64,000 nucleotides of DNA from Cryobacterium sp. CG_9.6 (GTDB taxonomy: Bacteria; Actinomycetota; Actinomycetes; Actinomycetales; Microbacteriaceae), in NCBI RefSeq assembly GCF_029893365.1, contig NZ_JARXUZ010000001.1, forward strand, positions 1,240,001 to 1,304,000, in the 5' to 3' direction. The notes beneath the pieces were generated by a model. The model saw nothing but the letters and a program-made list of their open reading frames with translations. It did no database searches and was not told the origin of the DNA. Shown here piece after piece: positions 52,025 through 60,531 of this stretch (within the stretch, counting starts at the first letter, position 1; every line of letters starts with the position of its first letter). The position numbers and the translations under genes were made by a program.

Positions 52025-52282
52025 AACGTGCCGCTGCGACTTAAGCTCTTCTGACGGCCATCAGACACTGGCTTGTGCGGGCGGCGAGATCGGCCTGGCT
52101 CATGCCGCGGCGCTGGCACTCGTGGTGGGCCGCGTTTTAGGAAATGGCGTATTCCGGAGGCGTTTGCCGCCGGTGCCGGTAGTCGGACCTTGATCAGAGA
52201 TTCCACCCAATGCTGCGTCATGACGGACCCACGGAGTCTTAAGCCTCTCGACTTCCGAATGCATTCCGAATACGATGATCAC

Positions 52283-52750
52283 ATGACTTTGATCAGCAAT
52301 GCTCGCACCACGACTCGGCGCTCATCAGACCTGAGCAAGCACTCGGCCGACGTGTTCGCGGAGGCCGAAGATCACGCTGTGCAGATTACTCGGCGGGATG
52401 GGGAACCCCTGGTGCTGATGTCGCAGCGCGAAGCCGATGCTCGAGCGGTGCTTCTGCAATTCGCAGCAGACCTCATCACAGTCACACTCGATGACGAGGG
52501 TGCTCTCGCATCGAGAATGGCTGAGAGGTTCCAGTGGATGCTGGCGTTGTCGCCGGGGGATCAGGCGCAGTGCGCGCAAGATCTCGTCAATTCTGCACGA
52601 GCGTCGTTCGCCACCGGCGAGGCGCACCTCGCGATCGCCGAACTCACCTCGTGGCGCGAGACGGCAACCGCGATCGCTGCTGGACTGGCCAGCCACCCAG
52701 TCGAGGGTCTCCAGTGGCTCGATACCCCTGAACTGGTTGAGCGTCCCTAG
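52283..52750 (+). CDS. Antitoxin-like protein (Phd/YefM-type N-terminus)
   Basis: The 155-residue protein begins MTLISNARTTTRRSSDLSKH and continues SADVFAEAEDHAVQITRRDG EPLVLMS, the Phd/YefM-like DNA-binding and dimerisation fold (a short strand-helix-strand around 'TRRDGEPLVL'). Its C-terminal ~90 residues are longer than in simple antitoxins. The stop is two bases from the start of a small basic RelE-like gene, the usual antitoxin-first order. The start at ATG 52283 is supported by the family N-terminus; the longer open frame upstream is non-coding. Confidence 0.75.
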   Translation: MTLISNARTTTRRSSDLSKHSADVFAEAEDHAVQITRRDGEPLVLMSQREADARAVLLQFAADLITVTLDDEGALASRMAERFQWMLALSPGDQAQCAQDLVNSARASFATGEAHLAIAELTSWRETATAIAAGLASHPVEGLQWLDTPELVERP

Positions 52751-52752
52751 CG

Positions 52753-53097
52753 GTGGGTAAAGACGACTTCGTTGCCAGGCCCACGAAGAAGACTGAGTAC
52801 ACCATTCGGTTCGCGTCGGTCGGTGCGCGAAAAGGATGGCGCGACTTGGCTGCGACGATCCGAAACCCGATGGCAGACTCATGGGACTTCCTCACGAAGA
52901 CGCCCACCGAGCGCACCGCAACCAACTACCCGCTCCGCGGAGAATTGGGATTCGTCCAGCGAGACGGCAAGAACCTTGAGCGCTGGCAGCACAAACCCAC
53001 GGCCCACGGCGACGCCCGAATATGGTTCTACGTGGACGGGCAGGATGTATTCCTAGAACAGGTCCATACCCATCATCCGAACGCGACGAAGACGTGA
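52753..53097 (+). CDS. Candidate toxin partner (RelE/ParE-like)
   Basis: A 114-residue basic protein. EYTIRFASVGARKGWRDLAAT resembles the N-terminal strand-helix of RelE-like toxins and the end (ARIWFYVDGQDVFLEQVHTH HPN ATK) the C-terminal strand with the Tyr/Lys/His type residues. The GTG start lies two bases after the antitoxin stop. In this actinobacterial group the pair is annotated as a type II system; activity here is inference. No other genes separate it from about 300 bases of non-coding DNA. Confidence 0.7.
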   Translation: MGKDDFVARPTKKTEYTIRFASVGARKGWRDLAATIRNPMADSWDFLTKTPTERTATNYPLRGELGFVQRDGKNLERWQHKPTAHGDARIWFYVDGQDVFLEQVHTHHPNATKT

Positions 53098-53403
53098 TGT
53101 AGCAACGAACCCTGCCCTTGGCTGCCCCCGTGATGAGTGACAAGTTCAAGTTTCCCCGAATACTCCACAACTGTCACTTGACGGCTCCAGGGGCTCAAGT
53201 TCGCGCCCCAGGTTGAGTATCCGGCCCGCGCCGACTCCTGGTGCCACGCGTTGAACCCGTCATCATCAACGGCCCCGGGCCCCGCCCCGCCGGTGTTACT
53301 TGCACGACGGTGGGAGTGTGAGAGTGCTAGCGAACGATGAAACGCGCGTCCGCGGAGAGGGCGGATACTTTACCGATCGCGATGGCGGTCCTATAGGGGT
53401 CGA
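53098..53403. other. Non-coding stretch after the toxin-antitoxin pair
   Basis: About 300 bases in which I find no gene, tRNA or clear repeat. Short frames on the minus strand are shadows of the flanking genes. Confidence 0.5.
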
Positions 53404-53769
53404 ATGATAGGCACCTTCGATGTCCTCGTGATCGACTGCCCCGAGCCTGGTCGGCTTGCAGACTTCTACGCCGAGTTGCTCGGTTGGCGCAAAGTAGCGG
53501 ATGATCCGAGTTGGGCGGAGATCATGTCTGGACCGGACGACCGCCCCATCATCGCGTTTCAGCAGGTCGAGAACTATTCTGCGCCTGAGTGTCCAGGGCA
53601 GGAGCATCCGCAGCAGTCGCACATCGACGTGAGGGTCGATGATCTCGACGAAGGCGAGCGGGCGGCGATCGCGATCGGAGCACGGTCCACAGGGTCGACA
53701 ACTGATGCGTTCCGAGTATTTCTCGATCCCGCGGGACATCCGTTCTGCCTGATTCGGCCGAACGACTGA
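53404..53769 (+). CDS. VOC-superfamily (glyoxalase-like) protein
   Basis: A 121-residue protein of the vicinal-oxygen-chelate fold. It begins GTFDVLVIDCPEPGRLADFY AELLGW, has QQSHIDVRVDDLDEGE and ends FRVFLDPAGHPFCLIRP, the glyoxalase/bleomycin-resistance-like pattern. Members range from dioxygenases to antibiotic-binding proteins; the ligand is unknown. One betaalphabetabetabeta pair is visible twice, as expected. It stands alone. Confidence 0.85.
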   Translation: MIGTFDVLVIDCPEPGRLADFYAELLGWRKVADDPSWAEIMSGPDDRPIIAFQQVENYSAPECPGQEHPQQSHIDVRVDDLDEGERAAIAIGARSTGSTTDAFRVFLDPAGHPFCLIRPND

Positions 53770-54111
53770 TCCGCACTTTCTTGCTGGCCCTGTCGAGGAT
53801 CCTCGAGTGAAATCGACGTCTGCCGCGCCCACGACTGGGCAAGCCACAAACTGTGCAGGTCGACTGTCGCGGGCGCATCAACGCAAGACGAGACTCCGCT
53901 GCCTATCGACTCGTCGGCGGCCTGCTTGGTCAACCCGTGATTGGAGCGGCGCCAGCCGTGGCTGAGCTTAGCGTCTCGACCGTCAACGCTCAGATCGCTA
54001 TGGACATGACCCACGGTTCCTGCGACCACGACAGAGCGCCACGACTGGACCCGCAGCAAACCATTAGTCCCACCGTGTCCGGCCGCGGGCTCGCGGCGAT
54101 CCGGGCGCCGC

Positions 54112-54341
54112 TTAAGACCGCGGATTTGGTCTGTCCCTGATCTTGAAATAGAGCCCCGGTGGGGCATACAGCACGATAAGGACCGCCATTGTGTTGCCCA
54201 GCCGCTGGCCTTGCCCCCGGTAAGCATGACGGCGGCACCGGCCAACAGGGGTATAACCAACGAACCACCCCAAACCGTCATCACGAACGCTGTCCGATTC
54301 CACTGCCGAGCGTAAATCCGCCCACGTCCTGTGCCTGCCAT
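54112..54341 (-). pseudogene. Frameshifted small membrane protein relic
   Basis: From ATG 54341 the frame reads MAGTGRGRIYARQWNRTAFV and then MTVWGGSLVIPLLAGAAVML, a membrane segment, before losing sense. A second frame continues GNTMAVLIVLYAPPGLYFKI RDR to a stop at 54112. Joining the two with a single-base indel in the CCCCC run near 54219 gives a sensible two-segment protein of about 76 residues. I do not recognise the family. It could be a sequencing error. Confidence 0.5.
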
Positions 54342-54548
54342 GCGGTTCACTCCACCGATCGTGGTACTGCACGAGTCCCTGCGTACACCGATGGCACAGC
54401 GGCATGGTGACGTACGCGAAGAGGAACCGAGGTCGGACACACGCTCTTCTCAACGCACATCACGATCTCCATATGGAGATGGAAGGCATATTGGTGTTGG
54501 TCAGTCATCGAGGCCGCAGAAGCCCTAGCCATGCCGTTGGCTACCCAC

Positions 54549-55973
54549 TTACGTGCGGGCCCCGGCGTGCAGGGCGATCGAGTCGCCGGCGCCCACGGTA
54601 GCGGTGAAGGTTCCGTCGGCGGCGACGAAGTAGCTTGGGCCCGAGCAGGAGCCGCCCGCACCCGGGTCGCCGTGCTGAACGTCACAGTAGCTTCCTGACG
54701 GTAAGGAGGTTTTGAACGTCTGGCTGATCGCGCCACCCTCGTGGTTGATCACGACGAAGCCCCCACTCCCTCGACCGAAGGCGATTGCGTTGTTGCCGTT
54801 AGACCACCAGTTCGTCACCGGTGTGCCCGCCACGGTATTGCGGAAGGCGACCATATTCGCGATCTGGCGCCAGGCGTGCTGGCACTTCCAGCCGTCGGTG
54901 TAGCAGGCGTTGACCGTGCCGCCAGTCGGCGGTCCGGCATCCGTGTTGCTGAATTCATAGCCCGAGTACACGTTAGGCGAGCCGTAGGGCCAGGCGAGCA
55001 TGAAGATGTTCGCGAGCGTGTAAGTGTTACCGTCCTTGTAGCTGAGAGTTGAGCCGTTGCGCTCGGTGTCCCAGTTGTCCACGAAGACCCGCGCCTTGTT
55101 GCTCGCGAGGTAGCCCCAGGACTCGCCCCATGTGTTCAGGTAGGCAATTCTGTCGCTGGTGAACATACGCTTGAGGTCGAACGCCCCACGAAATTCGTCG
55201 ACATCGCCGGTCAAGGTGTATTCGCCCGGCTGGACTGCTTCGTTACCGCCAGCGATGACCTCCTGCGCCCAGTAGACGTTCGGGTTGGTCAGTTTTGCCT
55301 TGATGGCGGAGAGGTCGGCCGCGGCCATGTGCTTTGCGCCGTCGATCCGGAAACCGTCGACGCCGAGGGCGCTGAGGTGATTGAGGTACGCCGCGATGGT
55401 GGACTGCACGTAGGTGCTCGCCGTGTTGAGATCGGCGAGGCCGACGAGCTCGCAGTTCTGCACGTTGTAGCGGTCGCTGTAGTTCGTGATCGGGGTCCGG
55501 CAGGAGTGGAAGTCCTGGCTCTGGTAGTAGCCCGGGTAGTCGTACTTGCTGTAGACGGTGCCCCCCGTGCCCGTGCCAGAACCCGCACTCATATGGTTAA
55601 TCACCGCGTCGGCGACGACCTTGACACCGGCGGTGTGGCAGGTGCTGACCATGCTCGAAAAGGCGGCCTCATTGCCGAGTCGCCCGGCGATCTTGTAGCT
55701 GACCGGCTGGTAGGAGGTCCACCACTGCGAGCCTTGGATATGCTCCTGAGCAGGCGAGACCTCGACGAATCCATACCCTTTGGGACCGAGGGTATTCGTG
55801 CAGGCACGGCCGACCGAGGCGAAGGACCACTCGAAGAGCGTCGCCGTGACGTCCTTGGCACCCGGCGGACTCGCATCCGCTTGGGGCGTTGACACTCCGA
55901 CATCGAGGCTCAGGGTCAGGACGAGGGCCAGGCCGGCCACAGCTGCAAACAACTGGCGGGTTGATCTGCGCAC
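54549..55973 (-). CDS. amyA: Secreted GH13 alpha-amylase
   Basis: A 474-residue extracellular starch-degrading enzyme. The GTG start at 55973 is 8 bases after AGGAG and begins a signal peptide ([20 protein letters not shown]), cleaved near A34. GH13 conserved regions are visible: I DAVINH (122-127), [11 protein letters not shown] with nucleophile D211, III WAQEV with acid E238, IV VDNWDTE with D302. In region IV the near-invariant histidine is Trp (residue 301). A C-terminal all-beta domain follows ([16 protein letters not shown]). A LacI-type palindrome lies ~125 bases upstream. Closest in style to Streptomyces alpha-amylases (GH13_32). Confidence 0.92.
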   Translation of the reverse strand: MRRSTRQLFAAVAGLALVLTLSLDVGVSTPQADASPPGAKDVTATLFEWSFASVGRACTNTLGPKGYGFVEVSPAQEHIQGSQWWTSYQPVSYKIAGRLGNEAAFSSMVSTCHTAGVKVVADAVINHMSAGSGTGTGGTVYSKYDYPGYYQSQDFHSCRTPITNYSDRYNVQNCELVGLADLNTASTYVQSTIAAYLNHLSALGVDGFRIDGAKHMAAADLSAIKAKLTNPNVYWAQEVIAGGNEAVQPGEYTLTGDVDEFRGAFDLKRMFTSDRIAYLNTWGESWGYLASNKARVFVDNWDTERNGSTLSYKDGNTYTLANIFMLAWPYGSPNVYSGYEFSNTDAGPPTGGTVNACYTDGWKCQHAWRQIANMVAFRNTVAGTPVTNWWSNGNNAIAFGRGSGGFVVINHEGGAISQTFKTSLPSGSYCDVQHGDPGAGGSCSGPSYFVAADGTFTATVGAGDSIALHAGART

Positions 55974-56099
55974 GATGAAACTCCTTGTTGGGCGCGCCAG
56001 CAGACCACGCCGACGCGCTTCATTGGTAACGGACGAGTACGAGCGGGCCGCGGAAGCGGAACCCGGTAAACGAGGTACTAAACCCTCGGATGACGCTAC

Positions 56100-56113
56100 T
56101 GCAAGCGTTTGCA
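56100..56113. promoter_or_regulatory. LacI/GalR-type operator upstream of the amylase gene
   Basis: TGCAAGCGTTTGCA has TGCAA/TTGCA arms around a central CG, the typical LacI-family palindrome. A second half-like copy, TGCAAGCGAATGCC, starts four bases later (56118). Together they suggest sugar-responsive repression of the amylase gene, whose start is about 125 bases away. Confidence 0.65.
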
Positions 56114-56540
56114 ATAGTGCAAGCGAATGCCGAGGAATTGTGCGCCAGCCCCCTAATGCTCGCCCGAAAGACGAGTCCGAAGGCGATGAAGCCGAAAGGT
56201 CGACCAGACAAGGACGGGTTCCAGCGCTTCATCGATTCCGCACAGGCACCCACCTAGCCACTGACCGCGCCAACGGGGAGCGGCTTGAACTCCAGACCCC
56301 AGCAGCATCACCATTCAGCAGGATGCTGGTGCACCCGCGCTGCGGAATCAGGGCCCGCGATTGGCGCTGAAGCACCTCCAGAAATTCGCGTTCAAGTCTT
56401 CTGAACACGGGAGATGCTTTGGCATGCGCAGCCTCTTCGGGTCCGCGAACAAGACACTGAAATCGAAGGGTCACGTCCCCTTGACGAATGAAAATATGGC
56501 AGATCTCATCTTGACGAGGCGGGCTGTAGGGATAGACGAT
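56114..56540. other. Stretch without a supported gene between the amylase promoter and IS relics
   Basis: Beyond the operator half-site the ~430 bases hold only short frames with no recognisable product. It may be decayed mobile-element DNA. Confidence 0.45.
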
Positions 56541-56554
56541 GTTCCCGATTCCCA

Positions 56555-57017
56555 GGTTCCCGAGCCTGCTCGGTGGTGGACCTATACGGCCAAGTACAAG
56601 CGCGACTTTCTCACCGTGTACGACAGCCTCGATCGGCACGGCCGCGGCGCGCTGCCGCCGAGAAAAGCTGTATTCTTCCTTCGTTGACACGTGGCGTGAC
56701 CTGTGTGGCGAGCACCGAGAAATGATCGACGCCACCATCAGCACCCCCGCTCTCCGCGGCCCCGGCCGGAGCCGGTGAAGCAACCGCGCTCGCTGACTGA
56801 GCCTGAGCGTGTCGCTCTTGTGGAGGTGCTGCGGTCGGACCGGTTCGTGGACAAGGCTCCGGCAGAGATCCAGGCGATTCTCCTCGACGAGGGCACCTAC
56901 CTGTGCTCGGTAGCGACGATGCATCGACTGTTGGGGACCCAAGCGAGACCGGGGAGCGGCGTGCTCAGGCCGAGCCCCCGGCACGCGTCAAGCCCGAAAC
57001 CTGGCAACGGAGACTAA
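56555..57017 (+). pseudogene. IS3-family transposase relic, plus strand
   Basis: Pieces of orfA and orfB survive in several frames. One frame has RRWTYTAKYKRDFLTVYDSL-like text (here PARWWTYTAKYKRDFLTV) matching the FTAEYKxxIL start of orfA; a shifted frame continues LYSSFVDTWRD. After a junction a third frame reads RSLTEPERVALVEVLRSDRF, then VDKAPAEIQAILLDEGTYLC, the N-terminal part of orfB, and a further shift gives ETGERRAQAEPPARVKPE. The catalytic core is missing. The relic ends near 57010, where a similar relic on the other strand begins. Confidence 0.65.
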
Positions 57018-57740
57018 CATCGGCATAATCACAATGTCGGCATAACACGACCAGACTTGCGAGGGCACGGTGGCCAATATTTCGGCCTTGACCTTCGCCG
57101 GATGCGTTGCCAGACGTCTGCGTTCGCGGGTCTGCCCGGCAGCCCACGCAATCCGAGACATGGTCGATATTGACGCGTGATCCCGGTCCGCGTCGGGCTC
57201 ACGAGCCCAGATCTGGCAGATCGACAAATCCGCATACTGCGCCGAATTGGTCACCGCCAACACGCCTGCCCGTTCGTCCTCAAACAGCGTCGACGGCGGT
57301 TTGGCCCGCTCGGCCTGGGTCACCGGGTTCGTCTTTGGTGCCGGCGGATCCGCCGACCGGTATTGGGAGGCCGGGGACCAGCCGGACAACGCGCACGTCA
57401 TCACCGCGGTGACTGACAGGGCGATCAACGCGGTGAACGCCCCATCGAGAATAGTCGCGCCTCTCACCGCCGGCCGCCGCCGCATGCAGGGCACTGGCTC
57501 ACTCGGCAACCCGGGTCTGATGGATCCCCTTACGCCGCAGCACTGCGGACTTCTCCCTACGAGGAGCCACCTCAATGTAGACCAAAATACCTTCCCGGTA
57601 CTCCGGTGTGAAGGACCGCCTGGTCGACTTCGTTGCCGGATCAACACCATCGACTAGCGATGGTTCTGGGGTTTGTGGATTCAACATGATTATGTTGAAT
57701 CCCCAGCCTCTCAAGGGGTCACCCCTCAACAAACGGGGTA
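57000..57740 (-). pseudogene. IS3-family transposase relic, minus strand
   Basis: The minus strand first shows an orfA-like start (RRSFTPEYREGILVYIEVAP, then KSAVLRRKGIHQTRVAE) with an early stop near 57499, and in another frame an orfB-like N-terminus (DERAGVLAVTNSAQYADLS, then QTRERRRLATHPAKVKAEIL, then PSQVWSCYADI). It then stops being recognisable at about 57000, before the DDE core. It is a decayed relative of the plus-strand relic next to it; the two face each other and meet near 57,000-57,010. Confidence 0.65.
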
Positions 57741-57918
57741 TCTCATCTCAGCCTGACAGAGAGTGAACAGGCGATTGGGGTCCAATCACTTGACGTGGTC
57801 GCTGGGTCGGAGTCCCAGCCAGAGGTGACATTGTCGCCGACTTTCAACGTGAACGGGTTTCTGGAGCGCGGCGTCGTGATCTTTCGGTGAGTCTTTGAGA
57901 CGGCGTTCGGCAACGAGA

Positions 57919-57958
57919 AGCGGGTGTGGTCCGGGCTCTCGCCCCGACCACACCCGCT
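57919..57958 (-). terminator. Very strong terminator of the subtilase gene
   Basis: Arms AGCGGGTGTGGTC and GACCACACCCGCT are perfect 13-base complements, followed inward by a mismatched C/C and another GGG/CCC pairing around CTCTCG. It begins 15 bases after the S8 stop on the minus strand. Confidence 0.88.
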
Positions 57959-57972
57959 GACCGTCTTTCAGG

Positions 57973-59370
57973 TCAGAAGCCGCTGACGTTGAGCCGTCCG
58001 CCGGTGACCGTCTTGCCGCTGAGGGAGGCCGTCGGGACAACCGAGCTCAGGATCGCGCTCTTGATCTGCGCCGCTGTCGCACCGGGGTGCGTGGAAGCGT
58101 ACAGGGCGGCCGCGCCCGTGACGTGTGGCGTGGCCATTGAGGTGCCGTTGTAGGACGAGTAGGTGTTGAAGGCGGTCGTCGACCACACACCGACTCCGGG
58201 GGCGCCGAGGTCGACGGTCGTTGCGCCGTACTGGCTGAAGGATGCCAGCGCCCCAGTGCGGTCGATGGCGGCGACTGCGATGACGTTGGCGACGTTGTAG
58301 TTGGACGGGTAGGACGCCGTCGTGTCGTTGTTCGTGCCGCTGTTACCGGCGGCCGCGACGAACAGGATGTTCGCGGCGTTGGCGCGCGTGATGGCGTCGA
58401 GCAGGGTCTGGGAGAAGCCGCCGCCGCCCCAGCTATTGTTGGTCGCCACGATGTTCAGGCCGTGGCGGGTCTTGAGGTCGGTGAAATAGTCGACCGACTT
58501 GACCGCATCGGCCAGGGATCCGCCCCGGCTGCCGAGGAACTTGCCGCTGATCATGGTCACGTCCCAGTTCATGCCGGCCACGCCTTGCCCGTTGTTGGCC
58601 TTGGCGCCGATGGTCCCGGACACGTGCGTGCCGTGGTCGTCGGCCGAGCCTCTGGAGCCACCGTCATAGATGGAGTTGTCGCTATTGGCGAAGTCCCAGC
58701 CGTTGACGTCGTCGACGTAGCCGTTGCCGTCGTTGTCCACGCCGTCCCCCGCGATGTCGTAGGGATTGGTCCAGACCTGCCCGGAGAGCTCGGGGTGGGT
58801 GTACTGGATGCCCTCGTCGATGATCCCGACGTAGACGCTCTTCGACCCCGTGTGGCCAGCGGTCCAGGCCTCGGCGGCCTGGCTGCCGAAGGAGTTGGCG
58901 GGGGTCGAGGCGTCGCCGTACATGCCCCAGAGGTCCTGGGAGGTATTGGTGCTGGTGAAGATGGGGTCGGTGGCGGTGGCCTGGTGGGTCAGAACGTAGT
59001 TCGGCTCGGCGTAGGCGACGGCGGGGTCACTCTTCAGCTGCGCGATCGCCTCGTCCAGGTTCTTGCCCTGCGGCAGACGGACGAGCTCGACCTCGGTGCG
59101 TTCGGCGGCGGCGACGACGATGCGCTCGGCGAACCGTGCCGAGGCGGAGCCGCGAGCACGCTCGCGCTGATCGGCGGAGGCGCCGGCCACGTAGCCGACG
59201 ACGAGCTCGTCGGGGACTGCGGCAGCAGCAGTGCTGTTGGCTTGTGGGGCGGGAGCGGCCGAAGCGGGCGCGCTCAGGGCCAGTCCGGTCATGCCGATCA
59301 CGATCGCCGACGAGGCAGCCGCTGCGGTGAAGACCTTGAGACGCTTTTGTTCCGAAAATCTTTTAAGCAT
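57973..59370 (-). CDS. Secreted S8-family serine protease (subtilisin-like)
   Basis: The 465-residue secreted protease has a signal peptide (basic MLKRFSEQKRLKVF, then a hydrophobic AAAASSAIVIGMTGLALSA, cleavage near APASAA), an I9-like propeptide (about 53-128, VPDELVVGYVAG, then AVAYAEPNYVL) and an S8 domain. The catalytic triad is D185 (VGIIDEGIQYTHPEL), H246 (DDHGTHVSGTIGA) and S411 (NGTSMATPHVTGAAAL), with oxyanion N312 (NNSWGG). An Asp/Asn-rich DGVDNDGNGYVDDVNG loop suggests calcium binding. The ATG at 59370 has AAGGA upstream; the frame extending further is leader DNA. No C-terminal domain. Confidence 0.93.
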   Translation of the reverse strand: MLKRFSEQKRLKVFTAAAASSAIVIGMTGLALSAPASAAPAPQANSTAAAAVPDELVVGYVAGASADQRERARGSASARFAERIVVAAAERTEVELVRLPQGKNLDEAIAQLKSDPAVAYAEPNYVLTHQATATDPIFTSTNTSQDLWGMYGDASTPANSFGSQAAEAWTAGHTGSKSVYVGIIDEGIQYTHPELSGQVWTNPYDIAGDGVDNDGNGYVDDVNGWDFANSDNSIYDGGSRGSADDHGTHVSGTIGAKANNGQGVAGMNWDVTMISGKFLGSRGGSLADAVKSVDYFTDLKTRHGLNIVATNNSWGGGGFSQTLLDAITRANAANILFVAAAGNSGTNNDTTASYPSNYNVANVIAVAAIDRTGALASFSQYGATTVDLGAPGVGVWSTTAFNTYSSYNGTSMATPHVTGAAALYASTHPGATAAQIKSAILSSVVPTASLSGKTVTGGRLNVSGF

Positions 59371-59741
59371 GAAAAATCCTTTTCCTTGTGGGTAGTGGAT
59401 TGCCAAGTAGTCACCAGTGACTTTGCCCATATTGAGCGTTCAAGACAGGCCCAATTGAAAGCTATGACGTGCCGCAGATGGTCACAAGTCGGCTCATGAG
59501 GGGACTGCGCTTCGCGGGCTGTTGTGATACAGCCCAATGTTTAGCCTTTGGGGGGTGGGGCGGTCGTAGGGAAGCGCGCGGCAGACAGTGGTCTGCCGGA
59601 GGTGGTGCAACTTGCTCCTGGGGCAGCTGCTTACAGCACCATTCGATTCGGCAATGCCGGAGCGTACGACTGTGACGAGGCCCACGCTGATGAGGCCAAG
59701 GTCAGCTTCTGAACGTACCTATGAACAGTATTTATATTCTG
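59371..59741. other. Leader region and non-coding stretch between the subtilase and tRNA-Arg
   Basis: About 370 bases with no supported gene. It must contain the subtilase promoter on the minus strand; I see no clear hexamers. Short open frames here have no recognisable product. Confidence 0.45.
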
Positions 59742-59813
59742 TGCCCCCAGGCAGATTCGAACTGCCGCCCCTGCCTCCGGAGGGCAGTGCTCTATCCCCT
59801 GAGCTATGGGGGC
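59742..59813 (-). tRNA. tRNA-Arg (anticodon CCG)
   Basis: Read on the minus strand: acceptor GCCCCCA with TGGGGGC, D-arm GCTCAGGGGATAGAGC, anticodon stem CTGCC/GGCAG around loop CTCCGGA (anticodon CCG) and T-arm GGCAGTTCGAATCTGCC. Discriminator A; CCA not encoded. Confidence 0.93.
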
Positions 59814-59850
59814 CAAGGTGCTTATAACGTTAGCACCCTGTGGAGCTCGG

Positions 59851-60489
59851 CTAGCCCAGGTTGCTCAGCACTGTTGCCACGAGCGACTGGGCATCGCCAG
59901 GCTCGAAGAAGGCGGGGGAGCTGAGCGTGATCCAGTAAGTGCTGGTAAAGACCTGCACCTGACCGGAACCGTCGACGACGGTGAAGAACCCCTCGATGTC
60001 GGCGGACGTGCTGTAGGTCGGAACAACCTGGCTGTCCGCAATGGCTGCATCCTTCAGCGAGGTGCTGAGGCGCTCTTCCGGCTGGGCAACCGAGACGGCA
60101 ATGACCTCGCCGCTCGTTTGGTTCGACCAGCCGCACGCCACACCGCTGTACTTCACGGCTGTGGCAGCAAGGCTGCCGTCAGCAGGCTCGTAGGCGGGAG
60201 CGGTGCCGTAGTTCGGATTGAAGTCGTACGCGTCCTGCGCCGTGAGAATCTGGTCGCAGACGAAAGCAACCGGGGTGCCGGTGGGCTCTGGCGTGGGAGT
60301 CGGTGTGGGCGTTGCGCTCGGCTCAGCCGATGCGCTCGCCGAAGCGGTGGCAGATGCGGTGGGCGGCGTCGATGCGGCGGGCGAGCATCCGGTAAGAACG
60401 AGGAGCGCAAAAACGCTCCCGGCCACAGTAACGCCGACGTGACGTCGACGCGCACGAACAGAAACGGGGGTAGCACGAGAGTCAGTCAC
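59851..60489 (-). CDS. Lipoprotein of unknown function
   Basis: The 212-residue protein has a lipoprotein signal ([18 protein letters not shown], lipobox LTGC), then a Ser/Ala/Thr/Pro-rich spacer of about 45 residues ([17 protein letters not shown]) and a globular domain with two cysteines ([19 protein letters not shown] and [12 protein letters not shown]). The organisation resembles DUF3558-type actinobacterial lipoproteins, but I am not certain of the family. It is divergent from argS; the starts are ~40 bases apart. Confidence 0.8.
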   Translation of the reverse strand: MTDSRATPVSVRARRRHVGVTVAGSVFALLVLTGCSPAASTPPTASATASASASAEPSATPTPTPTPEPTGTPVAFVCDQILTAQDAYDFNPNYGTAPAYEPADGSLAATAVKYSGVACGWSNQTSGEVIAVSVAQPEERLSTSLKDAAIADSQVVPTYSTSADIEGFFTVVDGSGQVQVFTSTYWITLSSPAFFEPGDAQSLVATVLSNLG

Positions 60490-60531
60490 GCGTTGACCTT
60501 ACCAAGAGGAGGGGCCGGTAAGATTGAAAGT

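Noticed and set aside
59806..60531. A 240-residue N-terminal extension of ArgS
   Set aside because: It is antisense to the lipoprotein gene and the family N-terminus begins at GTG 60532.
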